From positions 1 through 7,526 of the forward strand of contig CAJUDT010000102.1 of the NCBI GenBank assembly GCA_910585415.1: a stretch of 7,526 bases of DNA, read 5' to 3'. The translations under genes and the position numbers were made by a program. This DNA comes from an uncultured Flavonifractor sp. (lineage in GTDB: Bacteria; Bacillota; Clostridia; Oscillospirales; Oscillospiraceae). Of this stretch, positions 6,317-7,526 are shown piece by piece. The notes beneath the pieces were generated by a model that made no database searches, had not been told where the DNA came from, and saw only the letters and a list, made by a program, of their open reading frames with translations. Position 1 is the first letter of the stretch. Every line of letters begins with the position of its first letter.

Positions 6317-6379
6317 TGCGTTTATGAGGGCCCTGGGCCCATACGTTGTGATTCAGGATGAGAAAGAGGTGAACACAGC
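6317..6379 (+). promoter_or_regulatory. 5' leader of rpmE with GC-rich hairpin
   Basis: The ~63-base leader contains two GGGCCC copies one base apart (6328-6333 and 6335-6340), flanked by TATG and ATA, able to form a compact hairpin at 6324-6343. The binding site AAAGAGGTGA (6362-6371) lies 8 bases before the ATG and outside the hairpin. L31 mRNAs in several bacteria carry leaders bound by the protein itself; whether this is one of them I cannot tell from the sequence alone. Confidence 0.35.
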
Positions 6380-6586
6380 ATGAAGGAAGGCATCCATCCC
6401 AACTACGCGCAGACCACCATCAAATGTGCCTGTGGTAATGTGATCGAAACCGGGTCTACCAAGAAGGACATCCGCGTGGAGGTTTGCTCCAAGTGTCACC
6501 CCTTCTTCACCGGCAAGCAGAAGATGGTGGATACTGGCGGTCGTGTCAGCCGCTTCAACAAGAAGTTCGGTTTGGACAAGAAGTAA
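6380..6586 (+). CDS. rpmE: 50S ribosomal protein L31, zinc-binding (C+) type
   Basis: 68 aa, the usual length. Start ATG 6380 with AAAGAGGTGA 8 bases upstream. It begins MKEGIHPNY, typical of bacterial L31, and contains the zinc-binding cysteines C16, C18, C36 and C39 in KCACGN and VCSKCHPFFTGKQK, followed by the conserved GGRVSRFNKKFG tail. It is a component of the large ribosomal subunit contributing to a bridge with the small subunit, and the four cysteines mark the zinc-dependent paralogue rather than the zinc-free form made under zinc shortage. It is transcribed as a single gene between its own promoter and a strong terminator. Confidence 0.98.
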   Translation: MKEGIHPNYAQTTIKCACGNVIETGSTKKDIRVEVCSKCHPFFTGKQKMVDTGGRVSRFNKKFGLDKK

Positions 6587-6601
6587 GGTTGGTATTTGAA
6601 G

Positions 6602-6633
6602 GAGCCCGTACCGGTTTGGTACGGGCTCTTTTT
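6602..6633 (+). terminator. Intrinsic terminator of rpmE
   Basis: A perfect 11-bp stem, GAGCCCGTACC (6602-6612) with GGTACGGGCTC (6618-6628), encloses a 5-base loop and is followed by five T residues. It begins 15 bases after the rpmE stop. It separates rpmE from the flavin reductase gene. Confidence 0.95.
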
Positions 6634-6724
6634 CCACATCGCGGATTTTTATGTCTGCGCTTCCCCAGGACCCGCATATGCTGTAGGCTGGAGCCTTATT
6701 TTATCCGAATGGGAGGACGATATC

Positions 6725-7231
6725 ATGGTTAAGAAGATTACGCCCCAGGAGCTGGAACAGAATGTCTTTTCCGCCGTCGGCCAGCAGTGGATGCTTATTA
6801 CCGCCGGGAATGCGGAGCAGTGCAACACCATGACCGCCAGCTGGGGCGGGCTGGGGGTGCTCTGGGGGAAGAATGTGGCCACCGTCTATATCCGGCCCCA
6901 GCGGTATACGTTTGAATTTGTGGAGCACAGCCCGTATTTTACTTTGGCGTTTTTCGGGGAGGAGTTTCGGGACGCTCTGAAGCTCTGCGGCAGCGAGAGC
7001 GGCCGGGATGTGGATAAAATCAAAGCCTGCGGCTTTACCCTCCGGGAGGGGGCGGGCGGTGCGCCCTATTTTGAACAGGCTCAGGTGGTGTTGGTCTGCC
7101 GAAAACTCTATTGGCAGGATCTGGACCCCACGCATTTCCTTGATTCCGCCATCGACGGGGCACACTATCCAAATCACGATTATCATCGGATGTTTATCGG
7201 GGAGATTGTGGAGGTCTTGGTTCAGGCTTGA
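6725..7231 (+). CDS. Flavin reductase family protein (FMN-binding split barrel)
   Basis: 168 aa. Start ATG 6725 with GGGAGG (6711-6716) 8 bases upstream; an earlier in-frame ATG at 6596 lies within the rpmE terminator and is rejected. The N-terminal half has the family's FMN-binding pattern: WMLITAG (22-28), NTMTASWGGLGVLWGK (34-49) and VYIRPQRYTFEFVEHSPYFTLAFF (54-77). The rest completes a single split-barrel domain ending in FIGEIVEVLV. The protein is cytoplasmic and expected to bind FMN and carry electrons from NAD(P)H or a partner protein, like the flavoredoxin-type members common in anaerobes. The actual partner is unknown. No convincing promoter is visible between the rpmE terminator and the start, so it may depend on a weak promoter or on readthrough. 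Cys34-type residues (C33, C88, C102, C125) form no metal-binding motif. Confidence 0.9.
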   Translation: MVKKITPQELEQNVFSAVGQQWMLITAGNAEQCNTMTASWGGLGVLWGKNVATVYIRPQRYTFEFVEHSPYFTLAFFGEEFRDALKLCGSESGRDVDKIKACGFTLREGAGGAPYFEQAQVVLVCRKLYWQDLDPTHFLDSAIDGAHYPNHDYHRMFIGEIVEVLVQA

Positions 7232-7343
7232 GGGGGGGTGCGTTTTTTTCGATGCTCCCTGCGTTCTGTTTTCTGGTCCTGCCTCCGGCGGGTTGGGTTC
7301 ACGGACTTCCCCCCGGCCAGCATAGCTGACCGGGCCTACGCTA

Positions 7344-7366
7344 AAAACTTGCCACTGGCAAGTTTT
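7344..7366. terminator. Terminator-like perfect inverted repeat
   Basis: AAAACTTGCC (7344-7353) and GGCAAGTTTT (7357-7366) pair perfectly around ACT. T runs on both strands make it a possible two-way terminator. It is the first such structure after the flavin reductase gene, 112 bases past its stop. The T runs are short, and the hairpin may instead be one unit of the surrounding repeat cluster. Confidence 0.45.
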
Positions 7367-7509
7367 CTTAACGCTGCGGCCAACGAAACCTGCGGTTTCT
7401 CTGGACACTTCCCTAAGGAAACGGGGGACGGGGGCGGCCTCAGAGGTTCGTTGGATGGCAAGACCTTTGGCAGAAGCTCGCACGTTTCAGCCTCCGCCCT
7501 CTTTGGTTC

Positions 7510-7526
7510 GGCCGCACAGTGCGGCC
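7510..7526. repeat. GC-rich palindrome at the window edge
   Basis: GGCCGCAC (7510-7517) and GTGCGGCC (7519-7526) are perfect inverted copies around one A. The right arm ends at the last base, so the true arms may be longer. Confidence 0.6.

Larger units (their letters stand above)
7232..7526. repeat. Gene-free region dense in inverted repeats, possible dispersed structured element
   Basis: No supportable gene in 295 bases. Inverted repeats follow one another: CCTGCC/GGCGGG (7278-7292), CCCGG-C-CAGC with GCTG-A-CCGGG (7312-7334, one mismatch), AAAACTTGCC/GGCAAGTTTT (7344-7366), GAAACC/GGTTTC (7385-7399), TTCC/GGAA (7409-7420) and GGCCGCAC/GTGCGGCC (7510-7526). Long-range pairing is also possible: CCAACGAA(A)CCT (7380-7391) with AGGTTCGTTGG (7444-7454), flanked by CTTGCCA (7348-7354) with TGGCAAG (7456-7462). 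This resembles a folded RNA or a REP-like mobile repeat. The last palindrome reaches the window edge, so the element probably continues. Confidence 0.5.

Noticed and set aside
6596..6724. Longer N-terminus of the flavin reductase from ATG 6596
   Set aside because: That start lies just before the rpmE terminator stem and the extra residues are encoded by it; the ATG at 6725 has a good GGGAGG site and matches the family N-terminus.
6701..7483. 260-codon minus-strand frame covering the flavin reductase and the repeat region
   Set aside because: It runs through the inverted-repeat cluster and antisense to a well-supported gene; no binding site or domain is evident.
7232..7526. CRISPR array or tRNA in the repeat-rich right end
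   Set aside because: The repeats are inverted and differ from one another, with no regular direct repeat and spacer pattern; no tRNA cloverleaf with a conserved T-loop is seen.

Overview
The window looks like chromosomal DNA from a GC-rich, low-motility-type gut clostridium, most likely of the Oscillospiraceae/Ruminococcaceae kind. The evidence is strong AGGAGG-type ribosome binding sites, Gram-positive style lipoprotein signal peptides, sigma-A-like promoters, YesM/YesN-type regulators and a zinc-type L31. The genus is an inference; no rRNA or other marker is present.

Left part (1-4741, all minus strand). Transcription runs right to left: a YesN-type response regulator (4741-3461), a YesM-type sensor histidine kinase (3464-1740), an orphan sugar-binding lipoprotein (1753-776), then, after a 189-base regulatory gap, a galactose/glucose-binding (MglB-like) lipoprotein that runs off the left edge (586-1). 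The first three genes overlap by 4 and 14 bases and form one translationally coupled unit. The arrangement matches known three-component sugar sensors such as AraPST of Geobacillus and XylFII-LytSR of Clostridium. In those, a solute-binding lipoprotein presents the sugar to the kinase's outside domain, and the regulator then switches on the neighbouring ABC importer. The likely target here is the promoter of the MglB-like gene, which lies in a gap holding a perfect 14-bp palindrome plus a distant half-site copy. The MglB-like protein lacks the first ~85 residues of the usual fold at its N-terminus, which is the oddest coding feature here.

Middle (4742-5059). This divergent intergenic region holds a good promoter for the regulator operon, overlapped by a perfect inverted repeat. 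It also holds an open reading stretch of unknown meaning, and an extended -10 promoter with a tandem direct repeat for a plus-strand MFS transporter (5060-6232).

Right part (6233-7526, plus strand). rpmE (ribosomal protein L31) has its own near-consensus promoter, a short 5' leader and a strong intrinsic terminator. It is followed by a small flavin reductase family protein. The last ~295 bases carry no gene but are densely packed with inverted repeats and look like a dispersed structured repeat element or non-coding RNA that continues past the window edge.

The sugar-sensing operon and the MglB-like gene form one functional group. The MFS, L31 and flavin reductase genes show no evident functional tie to it.
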